From the NCBI RefSeq assembly GCF_905147045.1, contig NC_065895.1:13397001-13461000 (forward strand): a stretch of 64,000 nt of DNA. Reading direction: 5' to 3'. Of this stretch, positions 23,763 through 35,097 are shown in pieces (position 1 is the first letter of the stretch; every line of letters starts with the position of its first letter). The notes beneath the pieces are model-generated. The model was given only the letters and a program-made list of their open reading frames with translations, made no database searches and had not been told where the DNA came from. The stretch comes from Nymphalis io (taxonomy: Eukaryota; Arthropoda; Insecta; Lepidoptera; Nymphalidae). The translations under genes were made by a program, and so were the position numbers.

Positions 23763-24360
23763 ACTAAACACAAAATCAGCGATATTGAAAATATATCACC
23801 TAGTATATGAGGTTTATTCACGTAAAAAATATCTCCATATATCAAACTAAAACTAGCAATTATGTCTAGAAACTGCAATAACTCAAATTACTCACAGTTC
23901 GCTCGCACAACTTTCTGAAGGATTATGCACATAATACTGACATATCTTGTTCCGAGCATAGATTTGCCAACTTTCGTTTTGCTAACGAGTTGCCGAAATC
24001 CAGTTAAATTTGACTCTAGAACTGGACCAGAATAAACACACTAGTTTAATTGTATGACTGCACTAGATGTTGTATTTGTTTTCGGGGCGAACAGTCATAC
24101 TGCTTCATCGTTTTGGAGCTGTGTCGTTAATCAGTTCGTAACGAGCTATGCCTACAACTTCATGTTTGGACGTTAACTTGGAAGTTTATATTAATATCTA
24201 GCCGTTTTAGAAACCTATCGGTATTATATTCCTCTTTGACATTTTAACTCACAGCACATATAAATAACTAAAAAAATAGATATTTCTCCTTCTTTAAATA
24301 TAATTTATAATTTTAATTTTGTAGCTGTGGGAACTCAACTAATTTAATTCGATATGTATC
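23763..24360. other. Mixed-composition unique interval
   Basis: No element recognised. The same holds for 24606-25035, where a less AT-rich stretch (24640-24790) could be an untranslated exon or promoter but shows no decisive signal. Confidence 0.45.
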
Positions 24361-24605
24361 TAGACAAATAAATAATATTAAAGAATCTGTCTGATTTCAA
24401 AATAACAATTTTTCAATTAATATTATTTGCAAGTTACCAAAACAAAAGCAATTTTTTTTTGTATTTTTGTTCGTCTGTTTGTCCGAGATAATCTTTAAAC
24501 AGGCTAAAAATTACATATTGAAATAACTGAATTGTTATAAGAAGTATTTTAAGGCGCCGTCTGGTCTTTATTTCATCAAAACCGATTGAGTCTATCATAA
24601 GTTAC
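24361..24605 (+). mobile_element. 5' part of the same Helitron-like family, plus orientation
   Basis: GATTTCAAAATAAC, GCAAGTTACCAAAACAAAAG, GTCTGTTTGTCCGAG, and GGCTAAAAATTACATATTGA align in order with the reverse complement of 42838-43084. No 3' hairpin/CTAG is present downstream, so this is a 5' fragment. Confidence 0.6.
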
Positions 24606-25035
24606 ATAAAATGTAAAGTTCGCGTGCGTACTTTTGTTGTTTTAATATACGTTGCAGCCCATAGACGGCGGTGTGCTAAATACGTTATTTTCTGAATCGC
24701 GGTGCTCAGATTTTTCGGTGTAGAGTGACCTTCTGCCACACGTTAGGATTCATATTTAGATCAAAGCGTTGTCGTTGTTTTGTCGTCGTATCGTCTGATT
24801 GTTTTGAATTTTTTCATTAATTTCATTGTTGAATTGACAATATTAAATACTATATTAGGTTGCAAATATTATCTCAATTGTAATTTTGTTCTTTTTTATA
24901 GTTTATAGATTATATAGATTAGTACTTTTAAGGTTACCTATTTAAAAAGAATGCATTAAACTGCTTAGATTTATTCTTATTTATATATTTATTTTACAAC
25001 TTACATATTTTAATTTAACACAAAGATACAATATA

Positions 25036-25297
25036 TTTTTTTTTTTTTTTTATAGAATATGAAGGTGGACGAGCATATGGGCCACCTGATGGTAAGTGGT
25101 CACCAAACGCCCTTAGACATTGGTATTGTAAGAAATGTCAACCATCGCTTATAGCCAATGCGCCACCAACCTTGGGAACTAAGATTTTATGTCCCTTGTG
25201 CCTGTAATTACACTGGCTCACTCACCCTTCAAACCGGAACACAAGAATATCAAGTATTGCTGTTTTGCGGTAGAATATCTGATCAGTGGGTGGTATA
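25036..25297 (-). mobile_element. SINE-A, missing its extreme 5' end
   Basis: Has a T-tail and full internal identity up to GATCAGTGGGTGGTATACTA, then sequence changes abruptly shortly before a SINE-B tail. The ACCTACCCAGACGAGCTTGC segment is gone. Confidence 0.88.
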
Positions 25298-25328
25298 CTA
25301 TTTGTCACCTAATAAGTACACACCTAAT

Positions 25329-25416
25329 AACCTTCTCCTCAAAAGGGGAGGAGGCCTCAGCCCAGCAGTGGGACATTAACAGGCTGTTACTGTTACTGTT
25401 ACTGTACTGTGTGTAC
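25329..25416 (+). mobile_element. SINE-B 3' end
   Basis: AACCTTCTCCTCAAAAGGGG, GCCCAGCAGTGGGACATTAA and a (TTACTG)n tail. Truncated just downstream of a SINE-A copy of opposite orientation. Confidence 0.85.
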
Positions 25417-26460
25417 TGTTGTACACAACTCATAACATGTACTAATTAAATTTGGTGGTGACGTTTAACAATTAAAACTTACTCTGTATCTGTAATGTAA
25501 TCTATTTGATTAAAAATATTTTGATTCAAATGACTAAGGTTCTCTCTCAAACGTGCAAAGACCTACCTGGTAAAACCAATGCCATTTAAAAGAACCGACA
25601 ACCATATTGTATCTAATCATCCTTCTAAACCTTCATTTGTGAATATAAAATTTATGACACTGTAAAAAATAACTTAAATCAGTTAATAAATTAATTTTAT
25701 ATATTTTTTTAAACTTAAATCCATGACAAGTGTATAAAAAAAGTTTTAGTAATGGGAATAGTAATACTTTTATGTCTTACATCCGCGTGTACATAGGTTC
25801 GAATGCACACTTCAGTTTCAACAAATATTTAGATTATATTATAATATGCATTACATTCATGAATTATATTAAAATTATTTAAATTCTCTTTGAGTTCCAG
25901 AGCTACCATTTCATATAACGTATATGAAAGTGCATGTTACTAGGATAAAACTGTTTTCAAACATTGAATGAAAAGAAAGCTCAACAGCCTTGTGAAGATG
26001 TGAAAGTATGTAATAATAGTCGTAGGAATTAATTTATTTTAAACATACCGCGAGGTTGAAATTGGAAAACAACAGAAACTAGGACTTTTGCTCGAATAAA
26101 TGTGGTTAAATGTTAAGCACCGACCACCAGCCAGCTACGATGACGCTACGAAGATCTATAAAAGTTAATATTATGTAAAGTGGAATTTGTATACGTCATA
26201 CAATATGTGACGTCATATTAATGTTACAAAGATATAAGTCAAGTTTTAATACTCTTTGTATTCGCATCCTAATGTCATTGAACTTTTACTTTCTCAGAGA
26301 TCTTTTCTTGAACCATCTTTTCCTCGTTTACGTAAATTACTTGATTTGACTGGTAGGAAACAAACATGAGGTTGTATTGTTTGTCAATGACACATGTTTG
26401 TTTTTAAATATAAAATGCGTCATTGACATGATGAGGTGATTATATTATAATGTATTTTTT
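25417..26460. other. AT-rich non-coding interval
   Basis: Nothing supported. Confidence 0.6.
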
Positions 26461-26470
26461 TATTTATTTA

Positions 26471-26770
26471 GTAACACTAACAGCCTGTTAATATCCCACT
26501 GCTGGGCTAAGGCCTCCTCTCCCTTTTGAGAAGATGGTTTGGAGCTTATTCCACCACGCTGCTCAAATACGGGTTGTCAGAATACACATGTGGCATAATT
26601 TCAATGAAATTAGACACATGCAGGGTTCCTCACGATGTTTTACTTCACTGCACGAGATCAATTATAAACACCAATTAAGCACATGAAAATTCAGTGGTAC
26701 TTGCCCGGGTTTGAACCCACGATCATTGGTTAAGATTCACGCGTTCTATTTGGTTAGAAGCCATCTCGGC
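26471..26770 (-). mobile_element. SINE-B, complete with 10-bp TSD
   Basis: TATTTATTTA flanks it at 26461-26470 and 26771-26780. GTAACACTAACAGCCTGTTA to AGAAGCCATCTCGGC. The B-box GGGTTTGAACCC is preserved on the antisense strand. Confidence 0.92.
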
Positions 26771-26780
26771 TATTTATTTA

Positions 26781-29089
26781 TTATTAATACATTATTTCTC
26801 TCTGATATACTACATTGGTTTAGTGTCAATAACTTACCAATAAATACCAGAATAAAATTCACAGCTCCAAGCTTAAGATATATATGTGTGTCTTGGTTTA
26901 ACCTTAGTCAAACTACCCCCACATTAGTATGTTTCTATTCTTGTCTTGTTGAAGAGGAATCAATTTATAACTTGAATACTAAAGCTTCACTAAGAAGTAA
27001 ATTTAAGGAAATAAATATATATTGACTGTCGCTTCTCTAGATATGTATGTTTTAAAAATTATTAACTTCTAAACTAAGCACGGTTACTAAACCATGCTTA
27101 TTATGCCATGCTTAGTCATGGTTAGTAATTCTTTTGTGGTACAATGTATACGTTTTTACACCAGGATCCCAAAAAACGTCAAAAATCTTTCAATAATAAT
27201 TTATAATAAAATTACCGACTTTATAACACGACTTGGAAAAGAAACGATCACCTCCAGGAAATTTCAAACTAGTACTAATATTCCTGATAGCATGTTGTTT
27301 AAAATGATATCCGTTAGGATTATTTAATTATAGACAGAAGTTAATTATTGTTAAACTGCGACTGTAAAACTACTTATAAAACCTCACAGCTGCTTGTTCA
27401 CACAATTACTGTTGCTGCAAATTTACAAATGATTTTCCGTGACGACTACACGCCTATTCGGTTACATAGATATGTAAGTTTATTTCGTCGTACTTTTAAA
27501 ATGACGTATACACGCACATTTCCTCATACACAAACACCCAGACATAACTAAAAAAAATTACGCAATTTTGCTTTCATCTCTTGTAAGAATTTTCTTATTA
27601 TTAAAATACATGAAATAACAAATAGTATTTCAGTACATCTTCTATAATATCTACAAGTGACAAAAGTGAAATATTTTTACGTCAAAAACGTTACATTTAA
27701 AAGTCCCACCTAAATTCGAGCTTGATATTTTCCTTTAAACAATAGTTGACATTCCATCGTACGTGTGCAATTCTAATGAAATATCATACGTACAAAGCTA
27801 GTAAATTTAACATCATAAATCTGAAGAGCACGCACATTACAGCAATGTTCTACTTATTTGATTCATAAAGCCGCACGCTGTACGAATGATGGATCGCTCA
27901 GCTTACACGACCACGTACATGCAGTTAGTCGCATATTCCCTGGTCATATCATATTGTTAGTTTTTAAGCTTTTATGCGAGAAATGTTTATCATTGACAGC
28001 CTGTTAATGGATTCTTCATTTTAACTGTAACTGAGATTTTTAAGGTTTTTCTACGAGTAGTGTTATTAATTATCTATTTCTAGTTTCTGACCGCCGTTTC
28101 GCCCACGCTTGGAAGGGTTGTCCCTTTAGCTAATAGGTACCCTATATATTTTTCTATTCCTTTAAGCAATATGCAGTATATGCAAATTTCATAATGATCA
28201 TTTAAATGTTGAAACCTTAATAAAGAATCAAATAAATCTCTTTTGCAATTATAATATTAAGTAAAGATGGTAGATAAACAACTTCTTCATAATTAAATTT
28301 TCGGTGCGTCATCTTTACGATATGAGTAGCTATTTCTCGTGCTTTTGACCGCTAAAACTCTTAAATCCTCTTTGCAGAAATCTAGGTGTTTATTATGGTC
28401 GTTGCATTAAACACTTTAACGTCAAACAACGCTTTATAATATTTTTGTGTCACCTTTAAATAGGAGGTCAAAGTTTCGATGCTAAATTGTTATGGTAACC
28501 TTTCAATTATATTATTCAATTATTATTCACGAAATCAAGACACAACTTGCTAGTTTCTAGTATCCATTAATAAACAAATAGTCCATCCTACATCAACAAT
28601 CAATATGAATACTTCCGAAGTGAATACAATAAGCATGGGCATCAAAGGTTATACGTATTTACGTCCACCCGTTATGTAGTACACTTGCACGCTGGCGTGG
28701 AGATGACGAATTGTCCAAACATACGGAACGCACGTCCGAGCAGTTCAGAACAGATGACCGAGAGACAACGCGATTACGAGTTTCATTTTGTTCTATTTTC
28801 ATCTTGTGTGGTATAACTAGCGGATAGCGAGTTCACGTGGAATTTTTCAATGTAACCATCGACCGTAACCGTGGAAATACTAGTTACACATGTAGGATGT
28901 TAAAACAAAAAATACTTAGCGGGAATAAATAATTATTTACAGATCTTAGGCTCATAACAATAATTTATTATATGTGCAAAAAATCTATTATATATTCATA
29001 TATATATGATAGAAGAGGTCAAAATACAGCACTCAATGAATTCGTATTAAACTGGACAAAGTAACCTTATAAGTAAAACGTTATACCAT
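26781..29089. other. Long AT-rich interval
   Basis: One repeat remnant near 28.1 kb. The less AT-rich stretch at 28660-28780 is not assignable. Open frames up to 104 codons overlap SINE-B edges or are low complexity. Confidence 0.55.
28082..28220 (+). mobile_element. Remnant of a TTCGCCCACGCTTGGA repeat
   Basis: CCGCCGTTTCGCCCACGCTT, TAATAGGTACCCTATATATT and AAATTTCATAATGATCATTT fit a familiar lepidopteran non-autonomous element, but no clear termini are left. Confidence 0.4.
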
Positions 29090-29253
29090 TGCGCTAGCAA
29101 CCTTGGGAACTAAGAAGTCATGTCCCTTGTGACTGTAATTGCAGACTTTCTCACTTGTAACCGGAACATTACAATACGAAGTAGCACTAGCTACTTAGCG
29201 ATCGAAATACTGACAAGTTGGTGGTACCAACCCAGACTGACTTGCACAAAGAA
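29090..29253 (-). mobile_element. SINE-A 5'-half remnant ending in poly(C)
   Basis: GCAACCTTGGGAACTAAGAA through CCCAGACTGACTTGCACAAA; the expected CCCTACCACCAG is replaced by a run of 13 C at 29254-29266. Confidence 0.72.
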
Positions 29254-29266
29254 CCCCCCCCCCCCC
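29254..29266. repeat. Poly(C) tract, 13 bases
   Basis: Unusual in this AT-rich DNA; it marks the broken 5' edge of a SINE-A copy. Confidence 0.9.
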
Positions 29267-29611
29267 GAGTTTAGTGAATTAAGAATTTTTTTATACGAAA
29301 TTAACTCAGTTAAAACGTTCGCCCTCGAATTGTCATTCTTAATTACTTACAAACGGTTTATGTCTTGAATTAAATAGAATAACATAAGCTGTTTTTAATT
29401 AAAAGACAACACATCTAACCAAACTATTAACTAGATCTATCCATAATCATAAATTGTAATTAAACTATCGATTAGTCTGGTAATATGTATAACACTTGTA
29501 AGTGTTCCCGTGAGAGCTTTTATAGCACATCTTGATCAATTTTGATGTGTTCGCTTCGCGTTTCTGTTGACTATCGTTTTATATAATTTTGTTCTATAGA
29601 TTTGAGAGGTA

Positions 29612-29650
29612 GCTGGTGTTAGAGTAGTTACCACCCACTCTCTTAAATTG
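29612..29650 (+). mobile_element. SINE-A 5'-end scrap
   Basis: GCTGGTGTTAGAGTAGTTAC followed by CACCCACTCTC resembles the TGGTGGTAGAGC...TACCACCCACTC block with the middle missing. Confidence 0.3.
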
Positions 29651-29766
29651 TGATTTATTTGATTTGATTTTGTAATCGTTTTACAAGAAAGCAATATTTA
29701 ATAACTTTTATAAGATTTTGTATTGTTTTATTTTTGTTCATCATAATTATATATATATACATTAAT

Positions 29767-30071
29767 CCGAGATGGCCCGGTGGTAAGAACGCGTGAATCT
29801 TAACCGATGATCGTGGGTTCAAACCCGGGCAAGCACCACTGAATGTTCATGTGCTTAATTTGTGATTATAATTCATCTCGTGCTTTACGGTGAAGGAAAA
29901 CATCGTGAGGAAACCTGCATGTGTCTAATTTCACTGAAATTCTGCCACATGTGAATTCTACCAACCCGCATTGGAGCAGCGTGGTGGAATAAGCTCCAAA
30001 CCTTCTCCTCAAAAAGAGGAGAGGAGGCCTTTAGCCCAGCAGTGGGACATTCACAGGCTGTTACGGTACGG
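29767..30071 (+). mobile_element. SINE-B, complete with 11-bp TSD
   Basis: TATACATTAAT occurs at 29756-29766 and 30072-30082. The head CCGAGATGGCCCGGTGGTAA, B-box GGGTTCAAACCCGGGC and tail GTTACGGTACGG are all intact; probably young. Confidence 0.95.
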
Positions 30072-30277
30072 TATACATTAATCTATTGATTAGTTTATAA
30101 AAGTATTTTCATTCACAATTTATATTGACACCATTGTGATACGGAAAGTGGATACAGTCATGATTATTGAGCTTATTAGTCGAATTAATATAAAAGGCCA
30201 AGTGGACTACGTCGAAACACATATAAAAATAATAAACATATATATGTTAACCCACAACAGAAAAGATTGACATATTT

Positions 30278-30564
30278 ACTGATGGTAGAGCTTTTTGTAA
30301 GCTCGTCTGTGTAGGTACCACCCACACATCAGATATTCTACCGCAAAACAGCAGTACTTGGTATTGTTGTGTTCCGGTTTCAGGGATGAGTGAGCCAGTG
30401 TAATTACAGGCACAAGGGACATAACATCTTAGTTCCCAAGGTTGGTGGCGCATTGGTGGTGTAAGCGATAGTTAACATTTCTTACATGCCAATGTCTATG
30501 GGCGTTGGTGACCACTTACCATCAGGTGGTCAATATGCTCGTCGGCCTTCCTATTCTATAAAAT
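30278..30564 (+). mobile_element. SINE-A, full length
   Basis: From ACTGATGGTAGAGCTT to CCTATTCTATAAAA, well conserved throughout, with CATCAGGTGGTCAATATGCT near the 3' end. Confidence 0.9.
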
Positions 30565-31447
30565 TTTTTTATTGAATAGGGAGGCGGATTATATTACTTA
30601 TTTCTCATTGTTTTAACAATAACAAATAAATAAGCAAAACACCCTATTAACTAATAATTCCCTTTTTTAGGAGCAAAAAGTCAAACAAACAGTCTAAAAC
30701 AAGATTTTTCTTTCTTGACGTCAGCATATTAAACAATACAATACCAAGGGAACCTTCACCTTATTTTTGAAAAATATCTTTAATTATACTTTTAAAAAAA
30801 TACGTAATCGATATGCGGAAGTCGCGATACATACCCCCTGTCGCCCGAAAAATCAGTGCGGATCACTAAATCAACTCACGGGTCTGTCGCTTTTACCTTT
30901 TGCATTTTCATAATGCCCAATAGAGCAAGGACAACAGCGACAAAACATTCTCTTAATCTCAAATAGATATACTAAAATTCATATTTATTTATTTCATGAG
31001 ATATTTTGTATGTTCTAATATTTTTTATTTTCATTGTAATTTATTTTACAAGCATTCACGCTAGTCTTCAAAGTATTCTCAGACTGAAATAAACAACGTA
31101 CTCCGTTAATTATTTATTAATGATACATTTTTGTTTTTTGTATTTATTATTGTGTGTTTTATCTGTCTAAAAACTTATATAAATTTCTAAAAACCAAATT
31201 GGCTTGTTATTTTTTATACAAAAAGCAACCTTAGTAAGAACAATTATTTAATTATATTATTTTATCTATACTACATCTTCAATACTACATATTAATAGTA
31301 ATGTTGTTTTATTTAATTATTAAAAGGGGCTTGATAACTTTGATATCTCTGTTATTTTAGGTAGGTAGTCAATAGGGTAGGATTAACAATAAAAGCACTA
31401 CCCGATCTAGTTCTGAAATTTTATTAATTATGTAAAATTTCCGATAT
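30565..31447. other. AT-rich non-coding interval
   Basis: Nothing recognised. Confidence 0.6.
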
Positions 31448-31702
31448 GCCCAGATGGCCTAGTGGTAACAGCGCGTGAATCTTAACCGATTATCGTGGGT
31501 TCAAACCCGGGCTGTGATTATAATTCATTTCATCTCGTGCTTGACGGGCGAAGGAAAACTAATTTCACTAAAATTCTGCCACATGTTTATTCCACCAACC
31601 TGCACTGGAGCAGCGTGGTGAAATAAGCTCCAAAACCTTCTACTCAAAAAGGGAGAGGAGGCCTTAGCCCAGCAGTGGGACATTTACATGCTGTCACTGT
31701 CG
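31448..31702 (+). mobile_element. SINE-B with two internal deletions
   Basis: GCCCAGATGGCCTAGTGGTA, B-box GGGTTCAAACCCGGGC, then lacks the CACCACTGAATTTTCATGTG block and the ATCGTGAGGAAACC block. Ends GACATTTACATGCTGTCACT. Confidence 0.88.
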
Positions 31703-31783
31703 TTTTTTTGTTTTAATCTCCGATCAATCTCGTTCGTGTTCTGTATCCCACGAGACATTAGTAAAATAATCTATAAATAAGCA

Positions 31784-31893
31784 CAATGGTTGACATTTCT
31801 TACAATGCCAATGTCTAAGGGCGTTTGGTGACCACTTACCATCAGGTGGCCCATATGCTCGTCCACCTTCCTATTTTATAAAAAAAAAAAAAA
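31784..31893 (+). mobile_element. SINE-A, 5'-truncated
   Basis: Starts at AATGGTTGACATTTCTTACA and keeps the 3' third intact through CCATCAGGTGGCCCATATGC to a 14-A tail. The truncation is of the LINE type. Confidence 0.85.
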
Positions 31894-31963
31894 CAAAAAG
31901 CTACTGGACAAATATTGAATAACTATAACATTTTACTATCATGATGTTCAGCGTATTACTTAA

Positions 31964-32112
31964 CTAGCTTCCGCCTGTGGCTTTACCCGCATGTGAGGGG
32001 AGAAAATGTTGGTAACATATATGTTAAGGTTTTTTATCTAAATAAATTTCATCCAATACGATTGAGTAACACTCCAAACAAACCGTTACATAACATATAA
32101 TATTAGTAAAAT
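31964..32112 (-). mobile_element. Short Helitron
   Basis: Starts on the plus strand with CTAGCTTCCGCCTGTGGCTT, i.e. a 3' hairpin plus CTAG on the minus strand. It ends near ACATATAATATTAGTA, the usual inverted 5' end of lepidopteran Helitrons. About 150 bp in total, with no coding content. Confidence 0.6.
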
Positions 32113-32172
32113 ATATTAACATAACATATCTAGTCTTAGAGCAATTTTCACCTTATCATCATATTGTCATGA

Positions 32173-32432
32173 TTTTTTTTTCATAGAATAGGAAGGCGGA
32201 CGACCGTATGGGCCACCTGATGGTAAGTGGTCACCAACGCCCATAGACATTGGCATTGTAAGAAATGTTAACCATCGCTTACATCACCAATGCGCCACCA
32301 ACCTTGGAAACTAAGATGTTATGTCCCTTGTGCCTGTAATTACACTGGCTTACTCACCCTTCAAACCGTAACATGACAATATCAAATATTGCTGTTTTGC
32401 GGTAGAATATCTGAAAGCTCTACCACTAGTAA
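32173..32432 (-). mobile_element. SINE-A with a 5' internal deletion
   Basis: Conserved from the T-tail to GGTAGAATATCTGA, then jumps to AAGCTCTACCACTAGTAA. The block with the TACCTACCC motif has been lost. Confidence 0.88.
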
Positions 32433-33917
32433 TTTATCATCAAAGACTTCCGTAAAATCCTAACATATATTTTTTTGTCAAAAATGTCTTATGTGGGATT
32501 GTCATAAAAGTCTGTTTTTAGAAAATATCAATAATATGAAAATATATGATATTATATATATTGATATTTTCTTACACAGATAAATAGTAATTGCATATAT
32601 TAAAAACATTTTGTTTTGCAGTTGTATGGTTACGATGTATTTTGTCTTCTTTTTACAAACGTCAACTAGCTGATGATAAAAACAGAGGAATCAGTGTTTA
32701 CCTTTATTAGTAAATCCGTTAATTACAATTATAGGCTTGTAGGTGCAGAAAGTTTTCTGTATAGCTTAACCCGGGCTGATATTTATAAAGAAAATATAGC
32801 ACAATGTATAGAAATATCAAATCCAATTCCTTCAGGATCTCAATGAACACTAAAACCAATTCAGGTGACCAAGCCGAGCGTGAAGATAATCGCAATGTAC
32901 CAATATCCTTTATAGCTGTCGGTGCAGTATATAAGGAGCCATTCTTTGCTCCAAAATGTCCTAATAATAATATACGTCAGCAAACCAAGGAAAAACTGAT
33001 TCAAATTTAACAGCGCCAAGTTTATCAATACATTTACATATTTTTTATCGTCACCAACTCTATTACAAAATCATCATTTTCTTTAAACGAACTTCTTAAC
33101 AATACTTTCGTAACTGCGAAACCTTATGAGTTTTATTCAAACCTTTTTGCCAACACTTCAGCAACAGTGAAACCCTATTTCCTTTAATCAATTATGTTAA
33201 CAATAAAACTTTACCAACTTTGAAACTTCATGGGTTTGTTCAAGCTTATCCTTAAGTAGTTTTCTGTAGAAATTACATCAAAAACTTTAAACAGTACTTT
33301 AACGATACTGAAATCTTGTAATTTTGTCTTTATATAACCCGTTCGCTAATAATTTTCCACCATGAACACTTATAACTTAACTTTGCTAGATAGCAATTGT
33401 CCCATCGATCACAAATATTTAAAAAAGCAAGCGTAAGTCACTATACGACTGAATATATAGTAGTAAAATCTTTTATGATTGCAAGGCCCAAGGTGCTCGG
33501 GTCAAATTTCGGATCAGGCTAATATAAATAAAGGTTCTAGAGAACCGTGCTCCATCTTAGACTGTATATATTTAAAATACTAATTAAACTTTTTCTATTG
33601 ATTGATTGAGCAGTAGTAGTAGATTTTTACACATTAATTGTTCTTGAATATGGAAAACTGTTTATTTTAAAGAAATGAAATATCAGTCGGCAAGAATTAA
33701 TCCCAAAGAGAGACCAGCATTATTACATGTGTATTTATGTGAAAAATAAGAAAAATATCAAACAAAGATCCCGCTGGACGAGCCACAATAAATACTTTGT
33801 CGTTGCAAAATACTTTTCACTGATGTAACGAGTATTTACGTTAAGTATATATTTATGTATATCAATGCATGTGCAGTAAATCAAGATATCTTAAATTGTT
33901 CTGTATTATTATTTTAT
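32433..33917. other. AT-rich non-coding interval
   Basis: The 68-codon frame at 32804-33010 has balanced composition but no known motif; GGCCCAAGGTGCTCGGGTCA near 33487 is weakly tRNA-like. Confidence 0.5.
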
Positions 33918-33930
33918 AAGATATAAGAAG

Positions 33931-34066
33931 CCCTCCAGCCAGGTGGACCGACGACCTTAAGAAGGTGGCGGGCACCAACTGGATGCGGAAGGCGGAGGAC
34001 AGGGAGCTTTGGCGCACCTTGGGAGAGGCCTATGTTCAGCAGTGGACAACGATTGGCTGTTGATTG
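33931..34066 (+). mobile_element. RTE-type LINE, extremely 5'-truncated, with 13-bp TSD
   Basis: Encodes the last residues of an RTE polyprotein (RWTDDLKKVAGTNWMRKAED, then AYVQQWTTIGC and a TGA at 34061). It is flanked by perfect copies of AAGATATAAGAAG at 33918-33930 and 34067-34079. This is a clear target-primed insertion of only 136 bp. Confidence 0.9.
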
Positions 34067-34145
34067 AAGATATAAGAAGATTGTCTGTCTGAAATGATTA
34101 AGACACATTCTGGTTAAAATTTTCAATGTACTTATAAGATGTTCT

Positions 34146-34473
34146 TTTGACCGGTTTCAGTCAGATATATTGTAGTGCAAAAGTATGTGTCCAATAAGAG
34201 GCAGTAAACTTGACACTAATTTTTTCCCCCGTCTCATAATAATTTGATGGGAAGGAAATCCGTTGAACAGTATGAGTTCAGGTGCTGGATTAACGGCTTT
34301 ACGTAGTTTCTGTGGCATTGAAATGTAAACACTTCCTACTTTCAGACTGCGGACGAAATAGATTTTTTCAACAGAATAACCCAATATTGGCATTGGCCTG
34401 ACTCTGCGTTTGTATCCCGAACTACTGGATATTATATATTATAATCTAGCAGCTAAACCAATGAAACAATCAA
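34146..34473 (-). mobile_element. SINE-C, full length but diverged
   Basis: GACCGGTTTCAGTCAGATAT to GCAGCTAAACCAATGAAACA with GATTAACGGCTTTACGTAG inside. It starts about 65 bp after the RTE micro-insertion. Confidence 0.75.
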
Positions 34474-34995
34474 GTGGTTTTTTTAAATAGTGAATGGCTC
34501 ACTTATCTAAATATCGAAAGACATCCGACTGACGATTTTCTCTTCCAAAAATTCTTAAACTTCACAACATACTAACAAAATAAATCTATTTAGAATTTAT
34601 GAACGAACATTATATACATATTATAACAACCGGTTCAGTAATTCTTAACAAAACGTAAAGAAATATTCCTTATTAAATTTAAAAGCCAAGGCATTGCAGA
34701 CATTACGAGGATGGTTATAGTTACCAATGAACCGTTTTATCACAGCTGATAATAACAGTAATAATATTAAATGATGGCTCTTACCCAACCAAGGGATAAT
34801 GACCCACCATTTACTAGTCTATATCGATATATGGACTTTATGATTTTATCCACACAAAAGCTAACACACTAACACATAAGTAACACTATCACAACACTAT
34901 TCGTTACAATATTGAAAGCACTTGTAATTAAAATTATATATTGAAAATATAATTGATTGTAAGCTTGTTCAATGTTAAATTTTATTATTTAATAT

Positions 34996-35084
34996 GGAAT
35001 AAGTTCCAAAACCTTCTCCTCAAAGAGGGAGAGGAGGTATTAGCCCAGCAGTGAGACATTCACAGATCGTTACTTACTGTACTG
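34996..35084 (+). mobile_element. SINE-B, strongly 5'-truncated with 13-bp TSD
   Basis: Only the last 89 bp (GGAATAAGTTCCAAAACC to TTACTTACTGTACTG). Perfect TATTATTTAATAT copies lie at 34983-34995 and 35085-35097. Confidence 0.9.
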
Positions 35085-35097
35085 TATTATTTAATAT

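Noticed and set aside
29767..29840. tRNA-like sequence with A- and B-boxes
   Set aside because: It continues into a repeated 300-bp element and cannot fold into a full cloverleaf with a paired acceptor stem; it is a SINE head, not a tRNA gene.
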